DNA of 40,821 bases from an uncultured Desulfovibrio sp. (GTDB lineage Bacteria; Desulfobacterota; Desulfovibrionia; Desulfovibrionales; Desulfovibrionaceae): NCBI RefSeq assembly GCF_910584445.1, contig NZ_CAJUBO010000023.1, positions 1-40,821 on the forward strand, given 5' to 3'. The notes below the pieces were generated by a model that saw nothing but the letters and a program-made list of their open reading frames with translations, did not search any database and was not told the DNA's origin. Positions 26,420 to 34,646 of the stretch are shown here, one piece after another. Numbering within the stretch: position 1 is the first letter of the stretch; every line of letters starts with the position of its first letter. The translations under genes were made by a program, and so were the position numbers.

Positions 26420-27232
26420 ATGAAAAGGCCGTTTCCGTTTTTGGGCGCTCTAGTCGTGAGCGCCGCGTTGTCCGTGCCCCAGGTGTCCGTTGCACATGCC
26501 GCCGCCCAGGGGCAGGATGCGGCTTTGGCCGCGGCGCTGGAGACCCTGCTGCGTGAACGCCCGGAGCTTGTTCTGGATGTCTTGCGCCGCAATAGCGAGG
26601 CCGTGCTGGACATCGCGCAGCAGGGGGCCAATTCGCGCCGGAAGCACAATCTGGAGCTGCAATGGCGCAAGGACATGAAGGCTCCCAAGAGCGTCAGGCT
26701 GGAGAACCGGCCTGTGCTGGGACGGAGCGATGCCCCGGTGCGGATCGTGGCCTTTTCCGATTTCACCTGCAGCTATTGCGAACAGGCATCCAAAACTGTG
26801 GAGGCCCTGCGCAAGACCTATGGCGACGACATCTGCCTGATTTTCAAGCACCTGCCCCTTGAGGAAAAAGGTCCGGGCGGCATCGCTTCGGCCTATTTCG
26901 TGGCTATTGCCCTTCAGGATGCGTCCAAGGCCTGGGAGTTCTACGAGTCCATGTTTGCCAATCGCGACCGGCTGCTTGCCGAGGGCGAGCCGTTCATCAA
27001 GGAGCGCGCGCAGCAGCTTGGCGTGGATATGAAACGGCTCGCGCGCGATGCGCGCAGCAAAAAGGTCACCGATATCCTTGCAGAGGACCAGAAAGACGCG
27101 CAAAAACTCGGCGTGGAGGGGACGCCGTATTTTCTGGTCAATGATCTGGTGGTGCGCGGCGCCCTGCCGCTGGAGCTGTTCCGCGCCGCCGTGGAAATGG
27201 CGAGGGACGGCGCGCGGAGCGCACGGCCATAG
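26420..27232 (+). CDS. DsbA/Com1-like periplasmic thiol-disulfide oxidoreductase
   Basis: A 270-aa exported thioredoxin-fold protein. The signal peptide MKRPFPFLGALVVSAALS is cleaved near AHA-A (about 27). A helical N-terminal region (about 35-90, ALETLLRERPELVLDVLRRN) resembles the oligomerisation segment of ScsC/Com1-type proteins. The thioredoxin domain has FSDFTCSYCEQ with the active CxxC at 117-120 and the cis-Pro region GTPYF near 236. It probably forms or isomerises disulfides in the periplasm. CSYC differs from the E. coli DsbA CPHC and resembles ScsC-like enzymes. ATG 26420 begins the signal peptide; GGAG lies about 12 bases upstream. No DsbB or ScsB partner is in the window. Confidence 0.87.
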   Translation: MKRPFPFLGALVVSAALSVPQVSVAHAAAQGQDAALAAALETLLRERPELVLDVLRRNSEAVLDIAQQGANSRRKHNLELQWRKDMKAPKSVRLENRPVLGRSDAPVRIVAFSDFTCSYCEQASKTVEALRKTYGDDICLIFKHLPLEEKGPGGIASAYFVAIALQDASKAWEFYESMFANRDRLLAEGEPFIKERAQQLGVDMKRLARDARSKKVTDILAEDQKDAQKLGVEGTPYFLVNDLVVRGALPLELFRAAVEMARDGARSARP

Positions 27233-27619
27233 GGGTCCCTCCCGCCGGGGAGACGCACGCAGCAGAAGAAGCGCCCTGTTCCGCGACCGGCATGTGTGCC
27301 ATGCGACCTCGGGGCGGTGCCCCTGAACACGCAAAAACGGCCATTTCGGATACGGCGGTCGCGGTCATGAAGGACCGTCCCGCGTGCAAGTCCGGCGCGG
27401 CTCTTCCGGAAGATGCGGCGGATGCCCGGCATACCGCGTTGCGATGGTGCCGCGGCTTGCGGGGCAAGCCCGAAGTGGGCATTCCTCAAGCGTCGGTGGG
27501 CCGGCAGCCGTCACAGCGGCTGTCCTGTCAGCGCGCGCCATGCCTTGGCGCAACACCGCTCTGCCGCAATGCGGATATGCGCTATCCCTTCTCCGCACCG
27601 TGGTTTCCCGGAGGTTCGC
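27233..27619. other. Intergenic region, no gene recognised
   Basis: 387 bases. Open frames here have Arg/Cys/Pro-rich translations and no ribosome sites. A GGGGC/GCCCC hairpin near 27314-27326 could mark the end of the dsbA-like mRNA but lacks a T tract. Confidence 0.45.
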
Positions 27620-28429
27620 GTGTCCTTTCCGCAGTATGTCGTTGATGTCTTCACCGACAGGCTCTTCCGCGGCAATCCGGCGGCGGTCTGTCTGCCGGGG
27701 GAGGAGCTTTCCGAAGCGCTCATGCAGGCCATTGCGCGGGAAAATTCCCTTCCGGAAACGGCGTTTGCGGTGCGTGCCGGCGGGGTCTGGCAGCTGCGCT
27801 GGTTTACCCCGCAGGGCGAGATTGATTTTTGCGGACATGCGACCATGGCCGCCGCCTTTGTCCTCGCCCGGCTTTCGTCCGCCGCAGGCAAGCGCCTTTG
27901 CTTCGGGAGTGCCGCCGGTCCCCTGGTGGTCAGTGTCAGGGACGCGTTGATCACGCTTGACGCTCCGGCATACGCGCTTACGGAAATTCCGGTCACGGAG
28001 TCCATGGCGCGGGCCGTGGGAGTGTGGCCGAGAGCCGCGTTTCTGGACAGGGATCTGCTCCTGGTGCTCGAGACGGAAACCCAGGTGCGGGAACTGACGC
28101 CAGAGCGCCATCTGCTGGCGGCGTTGCCGGGCTTGTGCATTGCGGTTACGGCCAGGGGCCGCACGGAAGATTGCGTTTCGCGCGTGTTCGTGCCCGACAT
28201 GGCCGACATGGAAGACCCGGTGACGGGTTCCACGCACTGCATGATCCTCCCCTACTGGGCACGGGAGCTGGGAAAACGCGAGATCGCCGCTTTTCAGGCG
28301 TCGCGGCGTTCCGGGCGCATTGCCGGCGAGGTTGCGGGTGGGCGCGTGCGGCTTTCAGGCCAGGCCGTTCTCTATTCCGCTGGCGAAATTTTTCCTGACG
28401 GCCCTGTTCCGGAACTCCTTGAGGATTGA
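27620..28429 (+). CDS. PhzF-family isomerase-like protein
   Basis: A 269-aa member of the PhzF/diaminopimelate-epimerase-like fold. It begins PQYVVDVFTDRLFRGNPAAVCLP, the hallmark N-terminus. Glu46 in NSLPETAF is the catalytic glutamate position. FCGHATMAAAFVL and DPVTGSTHC (usually DPVTGSAHC) complete the second lobe. A GTG start at 27620 is preceded by CGGAGG with five bases between; earlier in-frame starts have no such site. Most family members outside phenazine clusters have unknown substrates, and no phenazine genes are nearby. It stands alone, convergent with the MerR-like gene. Confidence 0.88.
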   Translation: MSFPQYVVDVFTDRLFRGNPAAVCLPGEELSEALMQAIARENSLPETAFAVRAGGVWQLRWFTPQGEIDFCGHATMAAAFVLARLSSAAGKRLCFGSAAGPLVVSVRDALITLDAPAYALTEIPVTESMARAVGVWPRAAFLDRDLLLVLETETQVRELTPERHLLAALPGLCIAVTARGRTEDCVSRVFVPDMADMEDPVTGSTHCMILPYWARELGKREIAAFQASRRSGRIAGEVAGGRVRLSGQAVLYSAGEIFPDGPVPELLED

Positions 28430-28492
28430 TGATTTCCCTGCCCGCCGCGTGCCGCGCGACAGGCGGATGCGGCCGGCCGTACTTACGTCTGT

Positions 28493-29098
28493 TCAGGCAT
28501 CAGGCGTGGGCGCGGCGCGCGGTTCCGTGGCGCGCTGGCGCACCAGCCGCTGCATCCAGGCGCGCAATTGCTCCAGATCCGCCTGCTGTGTCTTTTCCGA
28601 ACTCTGGAGCAGCAGCCGCAGGGTCTCCAGATCCGCGCGCAGGCGTTCCTGCTGCCGTCCGAGGTCGGAAGCCGGCTCCCCCTGCGGGGGGACGCGCTCC
28701 AGAAACAGGCGCATCAGTTCCGCAATCAGCTCAAGCGCATGGGTCTGGCGTTCCAGCAGGTGGAGCGCCCCGGCGGAGAGCAGGCTCTCCCCGGCGGTCG
28801 CCGCCACAGGCCGGCACGCATGTTCGCTGCTGAGCGCCAGCGCATTGCGCGGAAAGCGGGTCTCCAGCGCGGCTTCCACGGCCGCCGCCGTGCGGGATCT
28901 CTGCATCTCCTCAAGGATGGCCGCAATGACCTCAAGGGTTTCCTTGCGGTAGCGGCGGCGGCGGCCCTCCCCCACGCTGGGGATGAACGCGGCGAAGCGC
29001 TTGCAGTAATACCGCGTGGTGGACTCCGGCAGGGAAAAGTGCCGGGAAATATCCGCAATGCTCAACAGGCTGTCGTCCGTCAGCGCCTCGCCGGCCAT
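28493..29098 (-). CDS. MerR-like helix-turn-helix regulator
   Basis: A 201-aa DNA-binding protein. Residues about 10-75 form a MerR-type winged helix: LLSIADISRHFSLPESTTRYYCKRF, then the wing with GRRRRYRKETLEVI. A long helical region follows with heptad-like Leu and Gln (SAGALHLLERQTHALELIAELMRLF; LGRQQERLRADLETLRLLLQSSEKTQQADLEQLRAWMQRLV), a probable coiled-coil dimerisation or effector segment. No effector-binding cysteines are seen. Start 29098 has AAAGGGGGC upstream; an earlier in-frame ATG at 29131 is less well placed. Targets are unknown. RacA-like or chromosome-organising roles are also known for MerR-HTH plus coiled-coil proteins. Confidence 0.75.
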   Translation of the reverse strand: MAGEALTDDSLLSIADISRHFSLPESTTRYYCKRFAAFIPSVGEGRRRRYRKETLEVIAAILEEMQRSRTAAAVEAALETRFPRNALALSSEHACRPVAATAGESLLSAGALHLLERQTHALELIAELMRLFLERVPPQGEPASDLGRQQERLRADLETLRLLLQSSEKTQQADLEQLRAWMQRLVRQRATEPRAAPTPDA

Positions 29099-29329
29099 GG
29101 AAGCCCCCTTTGGCGCGCTTCGGGAGAGCATGCGGGAAGCGCGCCGCGTGTCTCAAGATTTTTTTAGAGATAGGGCAAGGGCGCAAAAAAGGCAAGCCCG
29201 CAAGTTGCGTTGCTTCGGGGATGCGTGCGGGCGGCGCGGCTGTCGTCCCTGGCTGGCCGGGCGCGCCGGCATCAGCCGGGGCAGGGGGGCTGCGGAACGC
29301 TCCGGCCGCGGCCATGGCGCTCATCCGGG

Positions 29330-29830
29330 TCAGCGCACGACGCGGCGAACGGCAATGAGCTTGCTTTTCCAGTACGGGATATTCAGGCTTTCCATCCGCA
29401 CGCGTTCACCCTTGCGCGGGCTGTGGATGAACGAGCCGCCGCCCGCATAGATGCCGGTATGCAGCCCGCGCGGGCTGTTGCCCGTGCGGAAGACCACGAT
29501 GTCGCCCGGCCTGGGGCGCGCCTTGGGCACGGCCTGCCCGGCCCGCGCCTGATCCGTGGTGATCCGGGGGACCTTGACGCCGTGCTGGCGGTACGCCCAC
29601 CAGATAAGCCCCGAGCAGTCGAAGCCCTTTTGCGGCGAGGCGCCGCCCGAACGATATTGCCTGCCCATCTGGCTGTAGGCCGTCCTCACCACTTTATGCG
29701 CCTTGACCGATCCCGGTCCGCTGTCCACGGTCTTCTGGCCGAAAAAGCCGCAGCCCCCCAGCAGCAGGATGGCAAGAAGCGGTGGCAGACACGGCCACAG
29801 TCGAACGCATACAGGCAAGGAACAGTGCAT
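29330..29830 (-). CDS. NlpC/P60 family lipoprotein (peptidoglycan endopeptidase)
   Basis: A 166-aa lipoprotein with a cell-wall cysteine peptidase domain. The signal ends in the lipobox LLGGC with Cys27. The NlpC/P60 core has the catalytic cysteine in FDCSGLIWW (Cys72), His124 in GLHTGIY and His136 in SFIHSPRKGERV. RPRPGDIVVF is the usual loop before the His strand. The domain normally cleaves D-Glu-diaminopimelate bonds. The start at 29830 begins the hydrophobic signal and has GGAAG upstream; a longer reading adds an improbable Arg-rich lead. Anchored in the outer or inner membrane, it could assist wall remodelling like Spr/MepS. It is similar in role to the M23 enzyme at 4376. Confidence 0.87.
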   Translation of the reverse strand: MHCSLPVCVRLWPCLPPLLAILLLGGCGFFGQKTVDSGPGSVKAHKVVRTAYSQMGRQYRSGGASPQKGFDCSGLIWWAYRQHGVKVPRITTDQARAGQAVPKARPRPGDIVVFRTGNSPRGLHTGIYAGGGSFIHSPRKGERVRMESLNIPYWKSKLIAVRRVVR

Positions 29831-30230
29831 GGCGCTTCCGCAGGGGCTTGAGGGTCGCAGCGGCAACGTGCCCGCGAAGGGGCAGTTCCCTGTCCTCTCT
29901 ATCGGCAAAAGAAAAAAAAACTTGAGCCGCGGCGGGAGGGCGGGCGGCGCTCCCGCGCGATGTGCGGCGCGCCGCGTTCTCCGCCGTCTTCCGCTGGAGA
30001 TGCGGGTGCGATCCCTGGCGGAAAACGGCATTTCCCGGCGAAGATCTCTTTCGCAAGCGCATTGCGCCTATCCGCAAGGGGCATTGGCAACGACCGCGCC
30101 ACAGGACCGGGGGGGGATCCTGAGCCGCCGCGCCGAGGAGCGGGATGCCGCAAGGTGCGCGCTGTCTTGCTTTGGGGCGGGAAACACGATATGCAAAAAA
30201 AAATTTCTAGTTGCAGAGGCACTGGCGGAT
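29831..30230. other. Divergent intergenic region
   Basis: 400 bases between the NlpC/P60 gene and the 85-aa gene. It holds an A-rich run near 29907-29922 and the candidate promoter at 30167-30195. Otherwise it is GC-rich with no coding signal that I can defend. Confidence 0.45.
30167..30195 (+). promoter_or_regulatory. Candidate promoter for the 85-aa gene
   Basis: TTGCTT (30167-30172), 17 bases and TATGCA (30190-30195). It is followed by an A9-TTT run in the leader, about 28 bases before ATG 30231. Confidence 0.4.
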
Positions 30231-30488
30231 ATGAGCAAGAGTCCCGTAACAGTCAGAGGCTATGTGACGAGCCTTCCGCGTTCGGTGGATGCACATCAGG
30301 CGAGCGTGGCTATCGTGCAGGACGGCGTCGAGTACCGTATCCTCCCGCGTGGCGCGGGGGTGGACCTCGATGACGAGGTCAATGTGGCGGTGGAAGCCAC
30401 GGGCCTGGTCGAGGATGTGGACGGCACGCTGTATCTGGCCGTTCGCGGCTACAAGGCGCTGGAAGACGCCGCCTGGGTGGACGACTAG
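30231..30488 (+). CDS. Small hypothetical protein, 85 aa
   Basis: No known domain recognised. The sequence alternates beta-strand-like segments (VTVRGYVTSLP, QASVAIVQDGVEYRILP, EVNVAVEATGLVE, TLYLAVRGYKAL) and ends in an acidic AWVDD. It looks like a small beta-rich, OB- or SH3-like fold. The even spread of charged and hydrophobic residues supports real coding. GAGG lies about ten bases before ATG 30231. Its TAG stop is part of the CTAG that begins a class 1 repeat (30485). I have an impression that similar short proteins are conserved in Desulfovibrio, but cannot confirm it. Confidence 0.65.
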   Translation: MSKSPVTVRGYVTSLPRSVDAHQASVAIVQDGVEYRILPRGAGVDLDDEVNVAVEATGLVEDVDGTLYLAVRGYKALEDAAWVDD

Positions 30489-30545
30489 AGCATTTTTTGG
30501 AGGAAAATATCTGGAGCGCGGATATTTTCCTCAGGTTTCGCCGCC
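30485..30545. repeat. Structured intergenic element, class 1, copy C (partial)
   Basis: It starts CTAGAGCATTTT and has hairpin I with 12-bp arms at 30500-30511 and 30521-30532, then CAGGTTTCGCCGCC. Beyond about 30545 it stops resembling the other copies, so it is a truncated or recombined copy. Its first CTAG contains the stop codon of the 85-aa gene. Confidence 0.65.
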
Positions 30546-30773
30546 CTGTTTCCGCCGTTGCGACGCAGGCTCCCGCCGTTGCGGCGAAGAAAGCCGCGGA
30601 TGCTTCTGGCATTGTGACGGCGGGTGGTTTCCTTTGGCGGCCGCCTGGGCGCGGCAGCCGGAGGCGGGCCGCATTTTCCCGTTTTTGTTTCACGACAAAC
30701 ATCCGCCGGGCCGGAGCCACGCGGAGGCGCGTTGCCCCTGGCCCGGCGTTTGCTGCTCCTCGTCACACCCGCG
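30546..30773. other. Spacer between repeat copies C and B
   Basis: GC-rich, no gene. The notable item is TGTTTCACGACAAACA at 30686-30701, which matches parS at 14 of 16 bases but is not a full palindrome. Confidence 0.4.
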
Positions 30774-30956
30774 CTAGAGCATTTTGCTGAGGAAAATATC
30801 TGCAAGACAGATATTTTCCTCAGGTTTTGCCGCCTCCATTTCCCCGCAGAGCGGGACAAGCGGCGGAAAAGCGTGGTTTCCCGCCTTATTACGGCGCGGG
30901 CGTCTGCTCCCGCAGCCGCCAGAGCGTTACGCAATTTCATTGCGAAAACGCGCTAG
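30774..30956. repeat. Structured intergenic element, class 1, copy B, CTAG-bounded
   Basis: It starts CTAGAGCATTTTGCTGAGG and ends GCGAAAACGCGCTAG, so CTAG flanks both ends and the inner ends are imperfect inverted repeats. Hairpin I has perfect 14-bp arms at 30789-30802 and 30808-30821. Hairpin II has arms 30862-30870 and 30877-30885 around loop GCGTGG, with one mismatch. A terminal hairpin (CGCAA/TTGCG) follows. The last CTAG (30953-30956) contains the stop codon of ahcY on the minus strand. Confidence 0.8.
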
Positions 30957-32377
30957 TACCGATACATCTCGCTCTTGTACGGTCCTTCCACCTTGACGCC
31001 GATATAGGCGGCCTGCTCGGGGGTGAGCCGCGTCAGGCGCGCGCCGAGCCGGGCGAGATGGAGGCGGGCCACCTCTTCGTCCAGTTCCTTGGGCAGGGTA
31101 TAGACGCGATTCTCCAGGTTCTCGCTGGCGAGCTTGATCTGCGCCAGGGTCTGGTTGGTGAAGCTGTTGGACATGACAAAACTGGCGTGGCCCGTGGCGC
31201 AGCCCAGATTGACGAGACGGCCCTCGGCAAGCACCAGGATGCTGCGGCCGGACGTGAGCGTCCACTTGTCCACCTGGGGCTTGATGTTGACCCGCGTCAC
31301 GCCGGGGGTGCGCTCCAGGTAGGCCATGTCGATCTCGTTGTCGAAGTGGCCGATATTGCAGACGATGGCTTCGTCCTTCATGCCTTCCATGTGTTCGCCG
31401 GTGATGACGTGATAATTGCCGGTGCAGGTGACGAAAATGTCGCCTTCGGCGAGGGCGTCTTCCACGGTGACGACCTCATAGCCTTCCATGGCGGCCTGCA
31501 GGGCGCAGATGGGGTCGATCTCCGTCACAAGGACGCGCGCGCCGAAGCCGCGCATGGACTGGGCGCAGCCCTTGCCCACGTCGCCGTAGCCGCAGACGAC
31601 CACCACCTTGCCGGCCACCATGATGTCCGTGGCGCGCTTGATGCCGTCCGCCAGGGATTCGCGGCAGCCGTAGAGGTTGTCGAACTTGGACTTGGTGACC
31701 GAGTCATTGACGTTGATGGCCGGAAAGAGGAGCTTGCCCTCCTTTTCCAGCTGGTACAGGCGGTGGACGCCGGTGGTGGTCTCTTCGGAGACGCCCTTGA
31801 CCGAGGCGGCCAGCTTCTGCCAGTGGCGCGGGTCTTCCTTGAAGCGCAGGGCGAGGCGGTCGAGCACGCACTGAAATTCCTTGTTGTCGGTCTTTTGCCC
31901 AAGCAGCGAGGGATCGTTTTCCGCCTCGACGCCCTTGTGGATCAGCAGCGTGGCGTCGCCGCCGTCGTCCACGATGAGGTCCGGGCCGGAGCCGTCGGGC
32001 CAGGTCAGGGCCATTTCCGTGCACCACCAGTAGTCTTCCAGGCTTTCGCCCTTCCAGGCGAACACCGCGGCCAGGCCCATGTCCACCACGGCGGCGGCGG
32101 CGTGATCCTGGGTGGAGAAAATGTTGCACGAGGCCCAGCGGATATCCGCGCCCAGGGCGTGCAGGGTCTTGATGAGCATGGCCGTCTGGATGGTCATGTG
32201 CAGGGAGCCTGTCACCTTGAGTCCTTTGAGCGGCTTGGAAGGACCGTATTTTTTTATGCATTCCATGAGGCCGGGCATCTCCCGTTCGGAAAGCTGCATC
32301 TCCTTGCGGCCGAAGTCGGCAAGGCTCATGTCCGCCACCTTGTACGGCAGAGAAAGGTCAAGGGGTTGGGTCATCAT
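30953..32377 (-). CDS. ahcY: Adenosylhomocysteinase
   Basis: A 474-aa NAD-dependent enzyme that hydrolyses S-adenosylhomocysteine to adenosine and homocysteine, relieving product inhibition of methyltransferases. Motifs: SLHMTIQTAMLIKTL, SCNIFSTQDHAAAA, INVNDSVTKSKFDNLYGCRES, the NAD-binding GYGDVGKG (about 265), NIGHFDNEID, and the C-terminal YKSEMYRY ending in the usual Tyr. AAAGGAGACG is followed by two adjacent ATGs; the second (32374) has the better spacing. It lies 51 bases downstream of the ArsR-methyltransferase gene on the same strand, so the two likely form an operon. The stop codon is embedded in the CTAG end of repeat copy B. Confidence 0.97.
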   Translation of the reverse strand: MMTQPLDLSLPYKVADMSLADFGRKEMQLSEREMPGLMECIKKYGPSKPLKGLKVTGSLHMTIQTAMLIKTLHALGADIRWASCNIFSTQDHAAAAVVDMGLAAVFAWKGESLEDYWWCTEMALTWPDGSGPDLIVDDGGDATLLIHKGVEAENDPSLLGQKTDNKEFQCVLDRLALRFKEDPRHWQKLAASVKGVSEETTTGVHRLYQLEKEGKLLFPAINVNDSVTKSKFDNLYGCRESLADGIKRATDIMVAGKVVVVCGYGDVGKGCAQSMRGFGARVLVTEIDPICALQAAMEGYEVVTVEDALAEGDIFVTCTGNYHVITGEHMEGMKDEAIVCNIGHFDNEIDMAYLERTPGVTRVNIKPQVDKWTLTSGRSILVLAEGRLVNLGCATGHASFVMSNSFTNQTLAQIKLASENLENRVYTLPKELDEEVARLHLARLGARLTRLTPEQAAYIGVKVEGPYKSEMYRY

Positions 32378-32428
32378 CGTCTCCTTTGGCAGGTTGGGTT
32401 GTTGCGGGAGGGCGCCGCTCGCGCGTTT

Positions 32429-33352
32429 TCAGCGGGCGGTCGCCGTCATGAGCAGCAGGGTGAGGCCCCGCCCCACAGGTTCGCGCCGGGTCTCTTTAGG
32501 GAGGAAGCCCGCCCGTTCAAGGGTCGCGCGCAGCAGAGCCTCATCGAAACCGAGCCAGTGGTCGCCGTAGCGGCTGCGCATGGTCTCGTCGCTGTGGGCC
32601 AGAAAGTCGGCGACAAAGAGCGTGCCGCCGGGCGACATGATGCGCCGCGCTTCGGCAAGGCCCTCGGCCGGCACCGGCAGATGGTGGAGCACCAGGTTGA
32701 TGCAGGCGAAGTCCGCCTCCTGATCGCGCAACGGAAGGTGGCTGAGTTCCCCGATACGCAGCGAAACCCTGCCGTGGGCAAGTTCTTCGGGCTGGAAACG
32801 GCGGCGGCAGAGTTCGAGCATGCGCGCGGAACCGTCCACCCCGATGAGCATGCGGGCGCCCGGGAGCAGGCGGCGCAGCACGGCGCCCGTGCCGCAGCCG
32901 AGGTCCACCGCCGTGCCGCAGCCCGCGGGAAGCGCCGCGCACGCCGCCTCGGCCAGGTCCAGGGTTCCGAGCACCTCGCGGTTGAGTTCGTCCCAGTCCT
33001 CAGCAATGGCATTGAAAAACTGGCGTGTCTTGCGCGCCCGCTCCTCCAGGATCTGCGCGGCCAGCGCAAGGTCCGCGCGCATGGCCGCATCCGGCGGAAC
33101 GAACGGCAGCATGGCGCGCAGGAAGGCGAGCTTCTCGCCTCCCGCGGGCGCGGTGTAAAAGACCCAAAGCCCATCCCGTCGCGATGCCAGCAGGCCCGCC
33201 TCCGCAAGGATCTTGAGATGCCGCGAGACGCGCGACTGGCCCATGCCGAGGATACGCACCAGCTCATTGACCGAAAGCTCGTAATGGAGAAGGATGTGGA
33301 CAAGGCGCAGACGCGTCGCGTCGGAAAGAGCTTTGAAATGGAGCAGATCCAT
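32429..33352 (-). CDS. sahR: ArsR-type regulator fused to a SAM methyltransferase domain (SahR-like)
   Basis: A 307-aa fusion. Residues about 1-90 form an ArsR winged helix (FKALSDATRLRLVHILLHYELSVNELVRILGMGQSRVSRHLKILAEAGLL) without the metal-binding cysteines of ArsR. Residues about 135-240 form a methyltransferase fold with VDLGCGTGAVL, GVDGSARMLEL and FACINLVLHHLP. This architecture and its place before ahcY match SahR, described in Desulfovibrio and relatives as a repressor of SAM-cycle genes that senses SAH; I assign it by analogy. The methyltransferase fold then acts as an SAH sensor rather than an enzyme. AAGGA precedes ATG 33352; an extra 30-residue upstream reading covers the operator region and is rejected. 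Confidence 0.85.
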   Translation of the reverse strand: MDLLHFKALSDATRLRLVHILLHYELSVNELVRILGMGQSRVSRHLKILAEAGLLASRRDGLWVFYTAPAGGEKLAFLRAMLPFVPPDAAMRADLALAAQILEERARKTRQFFNAIAEDWDELNREVLGTLDLAEAACAALPAGCGTAVDLGCGTGAVLRRLLPGARMLIGVDGSARMLELCRRRFQPEELAHGRVSLRIGELSHLPLRDQEADFACINLVLHHLPVPAEGLAEARRIMSPGGTLFVADFLAHSDETMRSRYGDHWLGFDEALLRATLERAGFLPKETRREPVGRGLTLLLMTATAR

Positions 33353-33395
33353 GCGGCATCCTTGTGGGCTGGCATCCTTGCGGACGGCAGCGGGG

Positions 33396-33437
33396 CATAT
33401 CTGGACGGGCGCATACATATGCACTTTTCCTGATATG
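33396..33437. promoter_or_regulatory. Candidate SahR operator upstream of sahR-ahcY
   Basis: The perfect inverted repeat GCATACATATGC lies at 33411-33422. It is framed by a second pair, CATATC (33396-33401) and GATATG (33432-33437). The nested AT-rich palindrome, 44-85 bases before the sahR start, is the best operator candidate for autoregulation of the pair. Confidence 0.5.
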
Positions 33438-33529
33438 GTCAAGAGCGCGCATAGCGGGAGCCGGCCGTTGCGCCACAGCCGGCGCGATCATCACCTTTGG
33501 CGCCCCGCAGGGGCGGGGAGGGCCTGCTG

Positions 33530-34147
33530 ATGTCCCGCCGGCAGCGGGCGGACGGGCGGGGGGGGCAGCTCGGACGGCGCGGCGCTGGCCGGCGGCGCGG
33601 CGGCGCATCCGGCGCCGCCCGGTCTCTGGGCGAGGCCCTGCGCGCCCTGCTCGCGTCCATGGGGGGCACGCCCGAGCGTGCGGGCCTGCAACGCCTGTGG
33701 GATAACTGGGAAACGGCGCTGGGCGACGAGCTGGCGGCCCTTGCCATGCCGCTCGGGCACCGGGCCGGGCGGCCGCCGGAAGCGGGCGCGACGCTCCTGC
33801 TCGGGGCGGAAGATGCCATGCTCATGCAGGAACTGCGCTTCCGTGGCGACGAGATCCTTGCCCGGGTGAATGCCTATCTCGGGCAGCCCTATTTCTGTCG
33901 TGTGCAGGTTTCGCTGCCCCTGGGCAGAAGCGCGCCGGAGCGCACGCGTCGGCAGGAGGAAGCGCCTTCCTCCGTGCGGGACCAGAAGAAGGAGGAAGCG
34001 TCGTCCCCCCGGGGCATCTTTCTCGACGCCATGGACCCTGACTCGCCCGTGGCCCGGTGTTATGCCCGCTTCGCGCGGCGCCGGACCGGGGAGGAGCCGT
34101 CCCCGGCCACCGCCCCGGAACCGGGGCGTTCGCCTTCCGGCCGCTAG
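33530..34147 (+). CDS. DciA-like (DUF721) protein
   Basis: A 205-aa protein with a central DUF721/DciA-like domain (about 33-125). The hallmark tryptophans are in LQRLWDNWETALGDELAALAMPLG, followed by beta strands (ATLLLGAEDAMLMQELRFRGDEILARVNAYLGQ). DciA proteins help load the replicative helicase DnaB in bacteria lacking DnaC or DnaI. The N-terminus is Arg/Gly-rich and the C-terminus low-complexity and charged, both likely disordered. GGGGAGGG lies about seven bases before ATG 33530. It diverges from sahR. Family assignment is from pattern only. Confidence 0.7.
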   Translation: MSRRQRADGRGGQLGRRGAGRRRGGASGAARSLGEALRALLASMGGTPERAGLQRLWDNWETALGDELAALAMPLGHRAGRPPEAGATLLLGAEDAMLMQELRFRGDEILARVNAYLGQPYFCRVQVSLPLGRSAPERTRRQEEAPSSVRDQKKEEASSPRGIFLDAMDPDSPVARCYARFARRRTGEEPSPATAPEPGRSPSGR

Positions 34148-34646
34148 GGTAAGGCCCTATCAATGCGCTGCCAACCCGCGCGAATGACAGGGATTTGCAA
34201 AAAGTTCAGAAACTCCATGAAAAGCTCTGCTTTAAAACCGCAATGCGAAATTTTCCCGTTCCCGCCAGGCCCGGCACGGGGGAGGTACCCGCGCTTCCCG
34301 ACCGCCAGCCAAGGAATGGAGGCACTTTTCCTCGCCCGCTCGCGAGGATGCCGGGCGGCTGCCGTGTGCCGCGCCAGGAAAGGATTTTGGGTACGCGCGC
34401 CTTCGGCGGCCGGGACACTGTGCCTGCAAAAGGAAAAAATTCTGTATTTTTCTCTGGTTATGTGTGCGGGCAGCCCAGATGCTGCGTTTTTGCTGTCTGG
34501 TTGCTGCGATTCCTTGACAAGCGGCGGCGGGCGGTGCTAGCGTGCAGCCACTCATGTTTGCCGGGATTCCCGGGTTCCGCCCCTGCGCGGAACGTCGCAC
34601 CAGGGAGGCGGCCCCGCTGCGGGGCCGCGCAAGCGCGGAGGACGAT
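34148..34646. other. Intergenic region before the 123-aa gene
   Basis: About 500 bases, more AT-rich than average between 34180 and 34510, with no convincing frame. It contains the promoter candidate at 34514-34543 and a GGCCCCGC/GCGGGGCC hairpin at about 34610-34627, just before the ribosome site. Confidence 0.5.
34514..34543 (+). promoter_or_regulatory. Candidate promoter for the 123-aa gene
   Basis: A perfect -35 TTGACA (34514-34519), an 18-base spacer and a weak -10 TAGCGT (34538-34543). This implies a leader of about 100 bases with a strong GC hairpin. Confidence 0.5.

Noticed and set aside
32378..32428. SAH riboswitch between sahR and ahcY
   Set aside because: The gap is only 51 bases, with a strong ribosome site and no room for a known SAH aptamer.
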